Below, in pieces: positions 17,332 through 26,248 of a stretch of 64,000 nt of DNA. Both the position numbers and the translations under genes were made by a program. The notes beneath the pieces were generated by a model. The model searched no databases. It was not told where the DNA came from and was given only the letters and a program-made list of their open reading frames with translations. Location of the stretch: assembly GCA_934130935.1 (NCBI GenBank), contig CAKOYQ010000003.1, positions 62,001-126,000 on the forward strand, in the 5' to 3' direction. Source of the stretch: an uncultured Clostridia bacterium (GTDB taxonomy: Bacteria; Bacillota; Clostridia; TANB77; CAG-508). Within the stretch, counting starts at the first letter, position 1. Each line of letters opens with the position of its first letter.

Positions 17332-19341
17332 ATGTCAGGAAATAGTAGAAAATTATTTGATAATTTAGTATCAAGAACAAAAATATATTTAGTAATAATA
17401 TTTTTATTATTAGTAATAGTATCATATCTAAAAGTGAGTTTAATAATTCCATCAATTATAATATATGCATTAGTATTAGGATACACATACTTTGCTAATA
17501 ACAAGAGGAAGAGTGAAATATCTGAACAATTACAAGATTTAACATTAACAGTTGATTCGGCTGCTAAAAGTAGCCTTATAAATGCACCATTTCCTTTAAT
17601 AATAATAGAAACAGATGGAAATGTAGTTTGGAGAAGCTCAAAGTTCATCACAGAATTTGCAAACATAGATATTAACAATTATATAAGTGACATAATTATT
17701 GAAATAAAATCAGAGGTAAAAACTGATAAAGACAAAAAAAGAAAATCAATAATAAAAAACATTGAAATAGGAAAGAAAAGATATAAAGTACAATGTGAGT
17801 TTGCTAAGACTAAGAAAAGTGAAAGAAAAAAAATAGCAGAATATATGGTAATTATGTACTTTATAGATGAAACAGAAAAATATGAGCTAAAAAAAGAAAA
17901 TGAGGACAAAAAAACATGTGTTGGAATAATAATGGTTGATAATTACGAAGAAGTTATGCAAAGAGTAGACACAGAACAAAAAACACAGTTAATGGCAAAA
18001 CTTGAAAGTACAATATATGATTGGGTAAATGAGACAAATGGAATTTTAATAAAAGAAGATAGAGACACATATATATATATATTTGAACAGCGTAATTTAG
18101 AACAGATAAAGGAAAACAAATTTGCAATATTAGATTCTGTAAAAGATATAGTAAGAAAAGATAAAATCCAGCTAACATTAAGTATTGCAATATCTAATGA
18201 AGGAGAGACTGATAAAGATGTATATAAATCAGCTTCTGCTGCAATGGATGTAATACTTGGTAGAGGTGGAGATCAAGCTGTTATAAGAGAAGAAGGAAAG
18301 TACCAATTTTTTGGTGGAAAAGTTGAAGAGGTTGAAAAAAGAACAAAAGTAAAAGCAAGAATAGTTGCACATGCATTAGAAGAATTAATGTCTGAATGTG
18401 AGAAAATAATTATAATGGGCCATTCAAATATGGATATAGATGCAATGGGTTCAGCATTAGGTGTATATAGAATTGCAACAAGTTTAAAAAAAGAAGCATA
18501 TATATTAGCTAATAGTGAATCTGCTTCAATTAAATCATTTATAGAAGGTATGCCAGAAGAATATAAAAATATATTGGTAAATAGGGAAAATGTTCAGACT
18601 AAAATAGATTCAGAAACATTGCTAATAGTTGTAGATACACATAAAAAATCATATGTAGAAGCTCCTGAACTACTAGAAAAAACTAATAAAATAGTAGTAA
18701 TAGACCATCATAGAAGAGGAACAGACTTTATAGATCAAAGTATATTAACTTTCCAAGAAGTGTATGCATCTTCAGCTTCTGAATTAGTAACAGAATTAAT
18801 ACAATATACTCAAAATGAAGTAGAATTATCAACAATAGAAGCAGAAGCACTTTATGCTGGAATTATGATGGATACAAAGAATTTCACATTTAAAACAGGT
18901 GTGAGAACATTTGAGGCAGCAGCATATCTACGTAGATGTGGTGTTGATATAATAAAAGTAAAAAAGTGGTTTCAAAGTGACTTTAACAGTTATAACAAAA
19001 TTTCAGAAATAGTTAGAAAAGCAGAGGTAATACGCGGAACAATAGCAATATCGTCATATGAAGTTCAAGAAAATGATACAAGTTTAATTTGTGCAAAAGC
19101 AGCAGATGAATTATTAACTATAGAAAATATTACGACTTCATTTGTATTAGGAACAATGGGAGAGAAGATTTGTATAAGTGGACGATCTATAGGTGATGTA
19201 AATGTTCAAGTGATACTTGAAAAATTAGGTGGGGGTGGACACATTACCCTTGCTGGAGCTCAATTAGACAATATAACAATTAATGAAGCAAAAGAAGAAC
19301 TTATTAAAAAGATTGAGGAATATTTTAGTGACAAAGAATAA
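17332..19341 (+). CDS. gdpP: GdpP-type cyclic-di-AMP phosphodiesterase
   Basis: 669-residue membrane-bound DHH/DHHA1 phosphodiesterase that hydrolyses c-di-AMP to pApA, controlling potassium, osmotic and cell-wall homeostasis. Domain order fits GdpP: two N-terminal transmembrane helices (about 17-60), a PAS-like domain, a degenerate GGDEF-like domain (about 190-330), then DHH. Catalytic blocks are MGHSNMDIDAMGSALG (from residue 362), VVDTH, and VIDHHRR (D458-H460). The DHHA1 end has GGGGHITLAGAQ. It starts an operon with rplI (36 nt) and probably dnaB, as in Bacillus (gdpP-rplI-dnaC). Start ATG 17332 follows AAGAAAGGAAAATACT. Confidence 0.95.
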   Translation: MSGNSRKLFDNLVSRTKIYLVIIFLLLVIVSYLKVSLIIPSIIIYALVLGYTYFANNKRKSEISEQLQDLTLTVDSAAKSSLINAPFPLIIIETDGNVVWRSSKFITEFANIDINNYISDIIIEIKSEVKTDKDKKRKSIIKNIEIGKKRYKVQCEFAKTKKSERKKIAEYMVIMYFIDETEKYELKKENEDKKTCVGIIMVDNYEEVMQRVDTEQKTQLMAKLESTIYDWVNETNGILIKEDRDTYIYIFEQRNLEQIKENKFAILDSVKDIVRKDKIQLTLSIAISNEGETDKDVYKSASAAMDVILGRGGDQAVIREEGKYQFFGGKVEEVEKRTKVKARIVAHALEELMSECEKIIIMGHSNMDIDAMGSALGVYRIATSLKKEAYILANSESASIKSFIEGMPEEYKNILVNRENVQTKIDSETLLIVVDTHKKSYVEAPELLEKTNKIVVIDHHRRGTDFIDQSILTFQEVYASSASELVTELIQYTQNEVELSTIEAEALYAGIMMDTKNFTFKTGVRTFEAAAYLRRCGVDIIKVKKWFQSDFNSYNKISEIVRKAEVIRGTIAISSYEVQENDTSLICAKAADELLTIENITTSFVLGTMGEKICISGRSIGDVNVQVILEKLGGGGHITLAGAQLDNITINEAKEELIKKIEEYFSDKE

Positions 19342-19377
19342 ATAAAAAATATACTTTTTTAATAAAAGGAGGAAAAA

Positions 19378-19821
19378 ATGAAAGTAATATTAAAAGCAGA
19401 TATAAAAGGAGTAGGAAAAAAGGATGAAATAATAAATGCATCAGATGGATATGCACGTAACTTCTTATTTCCAAAGAATTTAGCGGTTGAAGCAAATACA
19501 GAAAATCTAAGTAAGCTACAAGCAAAAAAAGATGCAACACAATTTAGAAAAAATAACGAAAAAGAAGACGCTCAAAAACTTTCAGAAAAATTAATGAAGA
19601 TAACTGTAAGAGTTGAAGTAAAAGCAGGAGAGAATGGGAAAATCTTTGGTGGTGTATCAGCAAAAGATATTTCAGAAAATCTAGAAAAACAACATAAAAT
19701 AAAAATTGATAAGAAAAAAATAGACTTAAAAGAAACAATAAAAACACTTGGAGTTCATAATGTAGATGTAAAGTTATATGAGGGTGTTTATGGAGTTATA
19801 AAAGTAGACGTAAGAGGATAA
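19378..19821 (+). CDS. rplI: 50S ribosomal protein L9
   Basis: 147-residue L9 of the large subunit, important for frame maintenance. N-terminal domain MKVILKADIKGVGKKDEI and the signature DGYARNFLFPKNLAVEA are intact. A long connecting helix and the C-terminal domain (GKIFGGVSAKDISE) follow. Normal length. Start ATG 19378 is preceded by AAAAGGAGGAAAAA. It lies between gdpP and dnaB. Confidence 0.97.
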   Translation: MKVILKADIKGVGKKDEIINASDGYARNFLFPKNLAVEANTENLSKLQAKKDATQFRKNNEKEDAQKLSEKLMKITVRVEVKAGENGKIFGGVSAKDISENLEKQHKIKIDKKKIDLKETIKTLGVHNVDVKLYEGVYGVIKVDVRG

Positions 19822-19901
19822 GTGGTTGAAGGATAATTACAATTTTGGTTGCAACGAATTTTCAAGCATAATGTATACATTAAAAAAAGGAATGAGAAAA
19901 A

Positions 19902-21236
19902 ATGGAATTGGGAAAAATACCACCACATGATATAGAAGCTGAACAAGCAGTATTAGGAAGTATGCTAGCAGATAGTGAAGCAGTAAATGCGGCAGTTGAG
20001 GTTTTAAAAGAAGAAGCATTTTATAGAGATGATAATAGAGTGATTTATCAAGCAATAATTAATTTGTATAATAAATCTGAACCAATAGATATACTTACAT
20101 TAAAAGATGAATTAGAATCTATGAATAAATTTGAGCAGGTTGGCGGATACGAATATTTAGCAAGTTTACCAGATAAAGTACCAACAACAGCAAATGTTCA
20201 AAAATATATAAAAATTGTAGAAGAAAAATCAATACTAAGGAATCTAATAAGAACAGCAAATGAGATAATCGAACTTGGATATAATCCAACAGAAGATGTT
20301 GAAGATATAATGGATGGGGCAGAAAAAAAGATTTTTGATATAATGCAAAGCAAGAATCAAAAAGGATATTCGCCTATAAAAGATGTATTAGTAGAAAGTT
20401 TTACTAAATTAGAGGAATTATATAACAGAAAACAACATATAACAGGTGTACCAACAGGTTTTTCAGAATTAGATTATAAAACAGCAGGATTACATGGCTC
20501 TGAACTCATATTAGTTGCAGCAAGACCTGCTATGGGTAAGACAGCATTTGCGTTAAATATAGCAACAAATGCAGCATTAAGAGGAAATGCACCTGTTGCC
20601 ATATTTAGTTTGGAAATGTCCAAAGACCAGCTTGTAAACAGAATTTTATGTAGTGAGGCAATGGTTGATAGTAATAAAGTTAGAACAGGAAAATTAGAAG
20701 AAGATGATTGGATAAAACTTGCTGGTGCTATTGGACCATTATCAGAATCAGAAATTTATATAGATGATACACCAGGTATTTCGGTAATGGAAATAAGGAC
20801 AAAATGTAGAAAACTTAAAAAGGAGAAAAAAATTGGATTAGTTGTAATAGATTACTTACAATTAGTACAAGGAAGTAATAAAAGAATTGGAAGTAGAGAA
20901 CAAGAGATTTCTGAGATAAGTCGATCTTTAAAAATTTTAGCAAAAGAAATAAATGTGCCAGTAATAGCATTGTCACAGTTATCAAGAGCTGTAGAACAAA
21001 GACCTGACCATAGACCTATGCTTTCAGACTTGCGTGAATCTGGAGCAATAGAACAAGATGCTGATATTGTAATGTTCTTATATAGAGATGATTATTATAA
21101 TAAAGAAAGCGAGAAGAAAGATATTGCAGAAGTGATAATTGCAAAACAAAGAGGTGGTTCAACTGGAACTGTTGAATTACTATGGATGGGTAATTATACT
21201 AAATTTGTAAACTTAGAAAAAAGATTTGATGATTAA
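19902..21236 (+). CDS. dnaB: Replicative DNA helicase DnaB (Bacillus DnaC type)
   Basis: 444-residue hexameric replicative helicase. N-terminal domain begins IPPHDIEAEQAVLGSMLAD. The RecA-like C-terminal domain contains the Walker A ARPAMGKTAFALN (about residue 206), SLEMSKDQLVNR, and Walker B LVVIDYLQLV. It also has the family block ALSQLSRAVEQRPDHRP followed by SDLRESGAIEQDADIV and an arginine finger region near AKQRGGSTG. Length is typical, with no intein. Start ATG 19902 follows AAAAAAGGAATGAGAAAA. The third palindromic element follows immediately. Confidence 0.96.
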   Translation: MELGKIPPHDIEAEQAVLGSMLADSEAVNAAVEVLKEEAFYRDDNRVIYQAIINLYNKSEPIDILTLKDELESMNKFEQVGGYEYLASLPDKVPTTANVQKYIKIVEEKSILRNLIRTANEIIELGYNPTEDVEDIMDGAEKKIFDIMQSKNQKGYSPIKDVLVESFTKLEELYNRKQHITGVPTGFSELDYKTAGLHGSELILVAARPAMGKTAFALNIATNAALRGNAPVAIFSLEMSKDQLVNRILCSEAMVDSNKVRTGKLEEDDWIKLAGAIGPLSESEIYIDDTPGISVMEIRTKCRKLKKEKKIGLVVIDYLQLVQGSNKRIGSREQEISEISRSLKILAKEINVPVIALSQLSRAVEQRPDHRPMLSDLRESGAIEQDADIVMFLYRDDYYNKESEKKDIAEVIIAKQRGGSTGTVELLWMGNYTKFVNLEKRFDD

Positions 21237-21447
21237 TTCTATACCTGAAGATCTTAAAATATAAATTCTTCATTTCGTTCCTCGACTCATTACGAAACTT
21301 AAGAAATTCTAATTCATTTTATGGCACCCTTCCACTCTCGTGAACTCTTTCCATAAAATCACATAAGAATTTCTAAAGTTTCTTCAATCATATTCGTCAC
21401 TACATTCAGAATTTATATTTTAAGATTTTATTAGTATAAATTAAATC
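21237..21447. repeat. Long near-palindromic intergenic element, copy 3 (diverged)
   Basis: Diverged copy of the elements at 3275 and 7494. The arms are GATCTTAAAATATAAATTCT and AGAATTTATATTTTAAGATT, different from copies 1-2 but still complementary. The inner arms are GAAACTTAAGAAATTCT and AGAATTTCTAAAGTTTC; the T-to-C change on one side is matched by A-to-G on the other. The 26-nt apical loop is identical to the other copies. It fills the dnaB-tilS gap. Confidence 0.82.
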
Positions 21448-21472
21448 AAGTATTTTGAAGGGATTAAATTTT

Positions 21473-22459
21473 ATGAAACAAAAAGTAATAGAAACAATAA
21501 GAAAATATAATTTGATAGAAGATGGAGATAAAATAGTTTTAGGAGTATCAGGTGGACCAGATTCAATATCAATGCTAAATATTTTAAAAGAAATAAAAGA
21601 TGAGCAAATTATAAAATTCGAAATATATGTAGCACATATAAATCATATGATAAGAGAAGAAGCTATTGATGATGAAAAATATGTTGAAGATTATTGTAAC
21701 AAAAATAATATAAAATGTCACATAAAAAGAATAGATGTAGTTAAAATTGCAAACGATAAAAAAATTGGAACAGAAGAAGCTGGAAGAAAAGCCAGATATG
21801 AGTTTTTTGAAGAAATATTGAAAAGAACAAATTCAAATAAAATTGCAATAGCACATAATATAAATGATAAAATTGAAACAATAATAATGCATTTACTTAG
21901 GGGAAGTGGACTTTCAGGACTTAAAGGGATAGAGCCAATAAGAGATAATAAGTTTATACGACCACTGATAGAATGTGAACGCAGTGAAATAGAGCAATAC
22001 TGTGAAAAGTATGAATTGAATCCAAGAATAGATAAAACAAATTTTGAAAACGAATATACAAGAAATAAAATACGCAACATAGTTATTCCATACATAAAAC
22101 AAGAATTTAATCCTAATATAGTTCAAACATTAAGTAGATTATCAGATGTTGCTATTGAAGAAATTAAATACATAAGTAAGCAAACGCAAAAAATATATCA
22201 GCAAATATTAATAGAAAAAGAAGATAGACAAATAATATTAAATTTGAAAAAGTTCAATGAACAAGAAAAAATAATTAAAAGTCAATTAATATTACTAACA
22301 ACAAAACAACTAATGGGATCTACACAGGGAATAGAAAAAATTCATATAGAAGATATAATCAAATTATGTAGTAATAATGTAGGAAATAAATATCTAACAC
22401 CAAATAAAAACATAAAAATTCTAATTAAAGATAAAAAAATAAATTTTATAAAAATATAG
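21473..22459 (+). CDS. tilS: tRNA(Ile)-lysidine synthetase
   Basis: N-type ATP pyrophosphatase that converts C34 of the tRNA-Ile2 anticodon to lysidine. The PP-loop SGGPDS is at residues 26-31 and is followed by family blocks HINHMIREEAIDDE, GTEEAGRKARYEFF, IAHNINDKIETIIMHLLRGSG and LSGLKGIEP. At 328 residues it is shorter than Bacillus TilS (~460), with a reduced C-terminal region that still ends with a TilS_C-like YLTPNKNIKILI. ATG 21473 is chosen because GAAGGGA lies 7 nt upstream; the TTG at 21455 overlaps it. Confidence 0.93.
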   Translation: MKQKVIETIRKYNLIEDGDKIVLGVSGGPDSISMLNILKEIKDEQIIKFEIYVAHINHMIREEAIDDEKYVEDYCNKNNIKCHIKRIDVVKIANDKKIGTEEAGRKARYEFFEEILKRTNSNKIAIAHNINDKIETIIMHLLRGSGLSGLKGIEPIRDNKFIRPLIECERSEIEQYCEKYELNPRIDKTNFENEYTRNKIRNIVIPYIKQEFNPNIVQTLSRLSDVAIEEIKYISKQTQKIYQQILIEKEDRQIILNLKKFNEQEKIIKSQLILLTTKQLMGSTQGIEKIHIEDIIKLCSNNVGNKYLTPNKNIKILIKDKKINFIKI

Positions 22460-22530
22460 TAAGGACTTTAATCCGTAGAAAACTATAAAAATCGTAATAA
22501 AAAGGACACAAAAAAGTCATAAAAAAACTA

Positions 22531-22559
22531 TTGAAAAAAATAAAAAGTTATGTTATAGT
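22531..22559 (+). promoter_or_regulatory. ftsH promoter
   Basis: TTGAAA (22531-22536), 17-nt spacer, TATAGT (22554-22559), 33 nt upstream of the ftsH start. Confidence 0.75.
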
Positions 22560-22592
22560 TTCAAATGTATAATAATAAATGGGAGGGCTTAA

Positions 22593-24395
22593 ATGAAAAA
22601 AGGAATAAAGACATTAGCAATATGGTTGATAATGGCAGTAATAGTAATAGTTATATTATCATCAATAATGGAAAACAGTAGCTCAAAAATGACATATTCT
22701 GAGTTAATAACAAGTATTGAAAATAAAGAAGTTGAAAATATAAAGATTTCAGCAGATGGCAATTTAGCAACAATTAAGTTAAAAAATTCAAAAACTGAGA
22801 AAGAAGTTAATATACCAAGCTTAGATAGTTTTATGTCATATACGGAGGAATACCTAAAGACAGGGGAAATTTCATTAGATGAAGAAAAAGAATCAATTTG
22901 GATTACAGTATTAAGTTTAGTATCACCATTTGGATTATTAATAATTTTCTTCATATTCTGGTTTATGATGATGAGTGGCGGAAACCAAGGCGGAGCTAAA
23001 AATATGACATTTGGAAAAAGCAAAGCAAGACTTGTAAATGCAGGAGAAAAAAATAGAGTAACATTTGATGATGTTGCTGGTGTTGATGAAGAAAAAGAAG
23101 AATTAGAAGAAATAGTAGAATTTTTGAAAAATCCAAAGAAATTCACAGATATGGGAGCGAGAATTCCAAAAGGTGTATTATTAGTTGGGCAACCAGGTAC
23201 AGGTAAAACATTATTAGCAAAAGCGGTAGCAGGAGAAGCAGGAGTACCATTTTATACAATAAGTGGTTCAGACTTTGTAGAAATGTTTGTCGGTGTAGGA
23301 GCTTCAAGAGTAAGGGATTTGTTTGAACAAGCAAAGAAAAATGCACCATGTATTATATTTATAGACGAGATTGATGCAGTTGGTAGACAAAGAGGAGCAG
23401 GATTAGGAGGAGGACATGATGAAAGAGAACAAACATTAAATCAGTTACTTGTTGAAATGGATGGATTCTCAGACAATGAGGGTGTAATAATATTAGCTGC
23501 AACAAATAGACCAGATGTATTAGATAAAGCATTATTAAGAGCTGGAAGATTTGATAGACAAATAGTAGTATCAAGTCCAGATGTTAAGGCAAGAGAACAA
23601 ATACTAGAAGTACATGCACGTAAGAAAAGAATATCAGAAGATGTTGACTTAAAAGTTATTGCAAAAAACACATCAGGTTTTGCTGGGGCAGACTTGGAAA
23701 ATGTATTAAATGAAGCAGCATTATTAGCAGCAAGGAGAAATTACAAAGAAATCGGAATGAAAGAAATAGAAGATGCTATGGTAAAAGTAACTATGGGACC
23801 AGAAAAGAAAACAAGAGTAAGAAGTGAAAAAGAAAATAGATTAGTTGCATATCATGAAGCAGGTCATGCTGTTGTGAGCAGATATTTAACAACCCAAGAC
23901 CCAGTACATCAAATATCAATAATACCACGTGGTATGGCTGGTGGATATACAATGTATAGACCAACAGAAGATAAATCATTTATGTCAAAAACAGAAATGG
24001 AAGAAAACATAGTATCACTATTAGGTGGTAGAGTGGCTGAATCATTGATATTAAATGATATATCAACAGGTGCAAGTAATGATATAGAAAGAGCATCACA
24101 AATAGCAAGAAACATGGTTACTAAATATGGTATGAGTGACAGAGTTGGAGCAATAATGTTTGGAGGAGGTCAAGGAGAGGTATTTCTTGGCAGAGATTTT
24201 GCACAAACTAAAGATTATTCAGAAGAAACAGCAGGAATAATTGATGAAGAGGTTAAAAAAATAGTTGATAAAGCATATAATAGAGCAAGAGAGATTTTAA
24301 GTGAACATGTTGATAAACTTCATGCAGTTGCAGGAGTATTGCTAGAAAAAGAAAAAATTGAAGGAAAAGAATTTGATGAAATTTTTAAAGAATAA
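22593..24395 (+). CDS. ftsH: ATP-dependent zinc metalloprotease FtsH
   Basis: 600-residue membrane AAA+ protease for quality control of membrane and regulatory proteins. Layout: transmembrane helix 1 (about 8-26), an extracytoplasmic domain, helix 2 (about 108-128), then the AAA module with Walker A GQPGTGKT (199-206), Walker B IIFIDEIDAVG, the second region of homology ATNRPDVLD...GRFDRQ, and the zinc site HEAGH (421-425). The glycine-rich FGGGQGEVFLGRD region is near the C-terminus. Start ATG 22593 follows GGGAGGGCTTAA. The terminator palindrome after the gene has been duplicated by an IS insertion. Confidence 0.97.
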   Translation: MKKGIKTLAIWLIMAVIVIVILSSIMENSSSKMTYSELITSIENKEVENIKISADGNLATIKLKNSKTEKEVNIPSLDSFMSYTEEYLKTGEISLDEEKESIWITVLSLVSPFGLLIIFFIFWFMMMSGGNQGGAKNMTFGKSKARLVNAGEKNRVTFDDVAGVDEEKEELEEIVEFLKNPKKFTDMGARIPKGVLLVGQPGTGKTLLAKAVAGEAGVPFYTISGSDFVEMFVGVGASRVRDLFEQAKKNAPCIIFIDEIDAVGRQRGAGLGGGHDEREQTLNQLLVEMDGFSDNEGVIILAATNRPDVLDKALLRAGRFDRQIVVSSPDVKAREQILEVHARKKRISEDVDLKVIAKNTSGFAGADLENVLNEAALLAARRNYKEIGMKEIEDAMVKVTMGPEKKTRVRSEKENRLVAYHEAGHAVVSRYLTTQDPVHQISIIPRGMAGGYTMYRPTEDKSFMSKTEMEENIVSLLGGRVAESLILNDISTGASNDIERASQIARNMVTKYGMSDRVGAIMFGGGQGEVFLGRDFAQTKDYSEETAGIIDEEVKKIVDKAYNRAREILSEHVDKLHAVAGVLLEKEKIEGKEFDEIFKE

Positions 24396-24442
24396 ATTTC
24401 ACAATAAATTTACAATAGAGCATATATTTTTTGTAATAGAAG

Positions 24443-24466
24443 AAAGAGCGTAGAAATACGCTCTTT
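24443..24466. repeat. Target duplication (left copy) = terminator-like palindrome of ftsH
   Basis: 24-nt palindrome AAAGAGCGTA-gaaa-TACGCTCTTT directly abutting the left end of the IS. An identical copy is at 26120-26143. The duplication equals the complete stem-loop. Confidence 0.9.
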
Positions 24467-24546
24467 CAGACTGTTGACAAAGTATATAAAAATATTTTGT
24501 TTAACAGTCTTTCTTTTTTTTATAAAATGTTGTAAAATAATAGTGT

Positions 24547-24646
24547 CCTTATTCAACCAATAAAAGGGCAATAAAATGTAGTATTTTCTTAGGAAAAGAC
24601 TGCATTTTTTCTTGCTTTATGATATAATTGTTTTGGTTGAATAAGG
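24547..24646 (+). promoter_or_regulatory. IS transposase control region: internal promoter and SD-sequestering repeat
   Basis: CCTTATTCAACCAA (24547-24560) is perfectly complementary to TTGGTTGAATAAGG (24633-24646), whose end is the transposase ribosome site AAGGAG. Between the arms is an extended -10, TGATATAAT (24620-24628), placing the native start near 24635. The native transcript lacks the first arm; read-through RNA would contain both and mask the ribosome site. Copy B has the same at 60327-60426. Confidence 0.65.
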
Positions 24647-24657
24647 AGTTGATAGAT

Positions 24658-26007
24658 ATGTTTAATAAAATAGAAAATATACAAAGTGAAATCATATTGT
24701 ACAGTCTAGAAGATTTAGTACCACAGGAAAGTATTTACAGAAAAATTGATAAGTACATTGATTTCACTTTTATCTATGATAAGGTAAAAGATTTGTATTG
24801 CCAGAATAATGGAAGAAATTGTGTTGACCCAGTTGTATTGTTTAAATTAGTATTTATCCAAACAATAGATGGTATTAAATCTATGAGAAAAACATGCGAG
24901 AAAATTAAAGTAGATTTAGAATATAGATGGTTTTTAGGAATACCTCTAGGTAAATCTACTCCACATTATTCAACATTCAGTCAAAATTACATACGAAGGT
25001 TTCAAGGTACAACAATATTTGAAGAGATATTTACTCAAATAGTTGAACAAGCTGTTAATCTTAATTTAGTAAGTGGCGAAACATTTTTTACAGATTCAAC
25101 ACATAAAAAGGCAAATGCCAATAAGAATAAATTTCATGAAGAGGTACAAAAAGTTGTAAAACAAAGAAAAGAATGGTTAGAGAAAGAAATAAATGCAGAG
25201 CGTAAGAATCAAGGATATAAAGAATTTAAATTCAAAGAGGAAATTGAAGAAAAGAAAATCAAAGTTAGTAACACAGATTCAGAAAGTGGTTACTATCATA
25301 GAGATAATAAAGAAAAAGGATTTATGTATTTAGACCATAGAACTGTTGATTCCAAATGTAATATAATTGTTGATTGTCATATTACTAAAGGAAATGTACA
25401 TGATTCGCAACCATATATAAGTAGAATGGAATATATAAAAAACAAATTTGGATTTAATATAAAAGAAGTTGGTGTAGATTCAGGTTATGATACAACTGAC
25501 ATAAAAAAATATTTTGAAGATAATAATATATTTGGAGTAATTGCATATAGAAGATATCAACAAGGAAATACAAACATAAGAAAATATGAATTTAAATATA
25601 ATAAAGAACAAGATTGTTACATATGTCCTAAAACAGGAGTAACATTACTATATACTGGAAGAGTTGATAGAAATGGATACAAATATTATTCAGATAGAGA
25701 AAATTGTCAAGGATGTCCGCATATAAATGAATGTTGTAGAACCCAAGGATATAGAATAATAAGAAGATTAATTTGTGAAGAGTTAAATGAAAATGCAAGA
25801 GAACGAAGATTATCTGAAAGAGGTAAACAATTATATAAATTAAGAAAAGAGAAAATTGAAAGAAGCTTTGCAGATAGTAAAAATAATCATGGATACAGAT
25901 ATGCTATGTATAGAGGAATTGAGAAAAATCAAAATTATACATGGCTGATTTGTGCTGCACAAAATATGAAAAATATAGCAATCAAGAAGGAAAAGGTATG
26001 TGAATAA
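24658..26007 (+). CDS. IS1182-family transposase (copy A)
   Basis: 449-residue DDE transposase from ATG 24658, chosen because AAGGAG lies 9 nt upstream; the in-frame TTG at 24628 precedes the ribosome site and overlaps the -10. The N-terminal DUF772-type domain has NGRNCVDPVVLFKLVF and RWFLGIPLGKSTPHYSTFS. Catalytic residues are likely D146 (FFTDSTHKKANAN), D274 (VGVDSGYDT) and E401 (KIERSFADSKNNHGYRYA). Before the last motif lies a cysteine-rich block (CYICPKTG; CQGCPHINECC), probably a zinc ribbon. The reading frame is intact and identical to copy B, so the element is probably active or recently was. Confidence 0.94.
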   Translation: MFNKIENIQSEIILYSLEDLVPQESIYRKIDKYIDFTFIYDKVKDLYCQNNGRNCVDPVVLFKLVFIQTIDGIKSMRKTCEKIKVDLEYRWFLGIPLGKSTPHYSTFSQNYIRRFQGTTIFEEIFTQIVEQAVNLNLVSGETFFTDSTHKKANANKNKFHEEVQKVVKQRKEWLEKEINAERKNQGYKEFKFKEEIEEKKIKVSNTDSESGYYHRDNKEKGFMYLDHRTVDSKCNIIVDCHITKGNVHDSQPYISRMEYIKNKFGFNIKEVGVDSGYDTTDIKKYFEDNNIFGVIAYRRYQQGNTNIRKYEFKYNKEQDCYICPKTGVTLLYTGRVDRNGYKYYSDRENCQGCPHINECCRTQGYRIIRRLICEELNENARERRLSERGKQLYKLRKEKIERSFADSKNNHGYRYAMYRGIEKNQNYTWLICAAQNMKNIAIKKEKVCE

Positions 26008-26119
26008 TGCTCCATATTATTAATTTTAGACCAATTTTTTAAGAATAAATAATTTATTTCAAAAAATAAAAAGAAGGACTGTTGAACAAAATATTTTTAT
26101 ATACTTTGTCAACAGTCTG

Positions 26120-26143
26120 AAAGAGCGTAGAAATACGCTCTTT
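26120..26143. repeat. Target duplication (right copy) of the ftsH palindrome
   Basis: Identical 24-nt palindrome to 24443-24466, abutting the right end of the IS. Confidence 0.9.
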
Positions 26144-26248
26144 CAGCTGTATAAGAAAAGATAATGGCAAATTTATCTATTGACAAAATTTGATAAATGT
26201 AGTAATTATATTATATATGAAATAAAGAGAAAAGAGTGATGAATACAT

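Larger units (their letters stand above)
24467..26119 (+). mobile_element. IS1182-family insertion sequence, copy A
   Basis: 1653-bp element bounded by ~48-bp terminal inverted repeats (CAGACTGTTGACAAAGTATA... at both ends, two internal mismatches) and flanked by a 24-bp direct duplication of a palindrome. One transposase gene. Copy B at 60247-61899 is the same length with an identical protein and no difference noticed. Each end can also fold on itself (GACTGTT/AACAGTC) and is followed inward by a T-rich tract, so it can act as an inward-facing terminator. Insertion is co-directional with ftsH and leaves ftsH intact. Confidence 0.93.
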
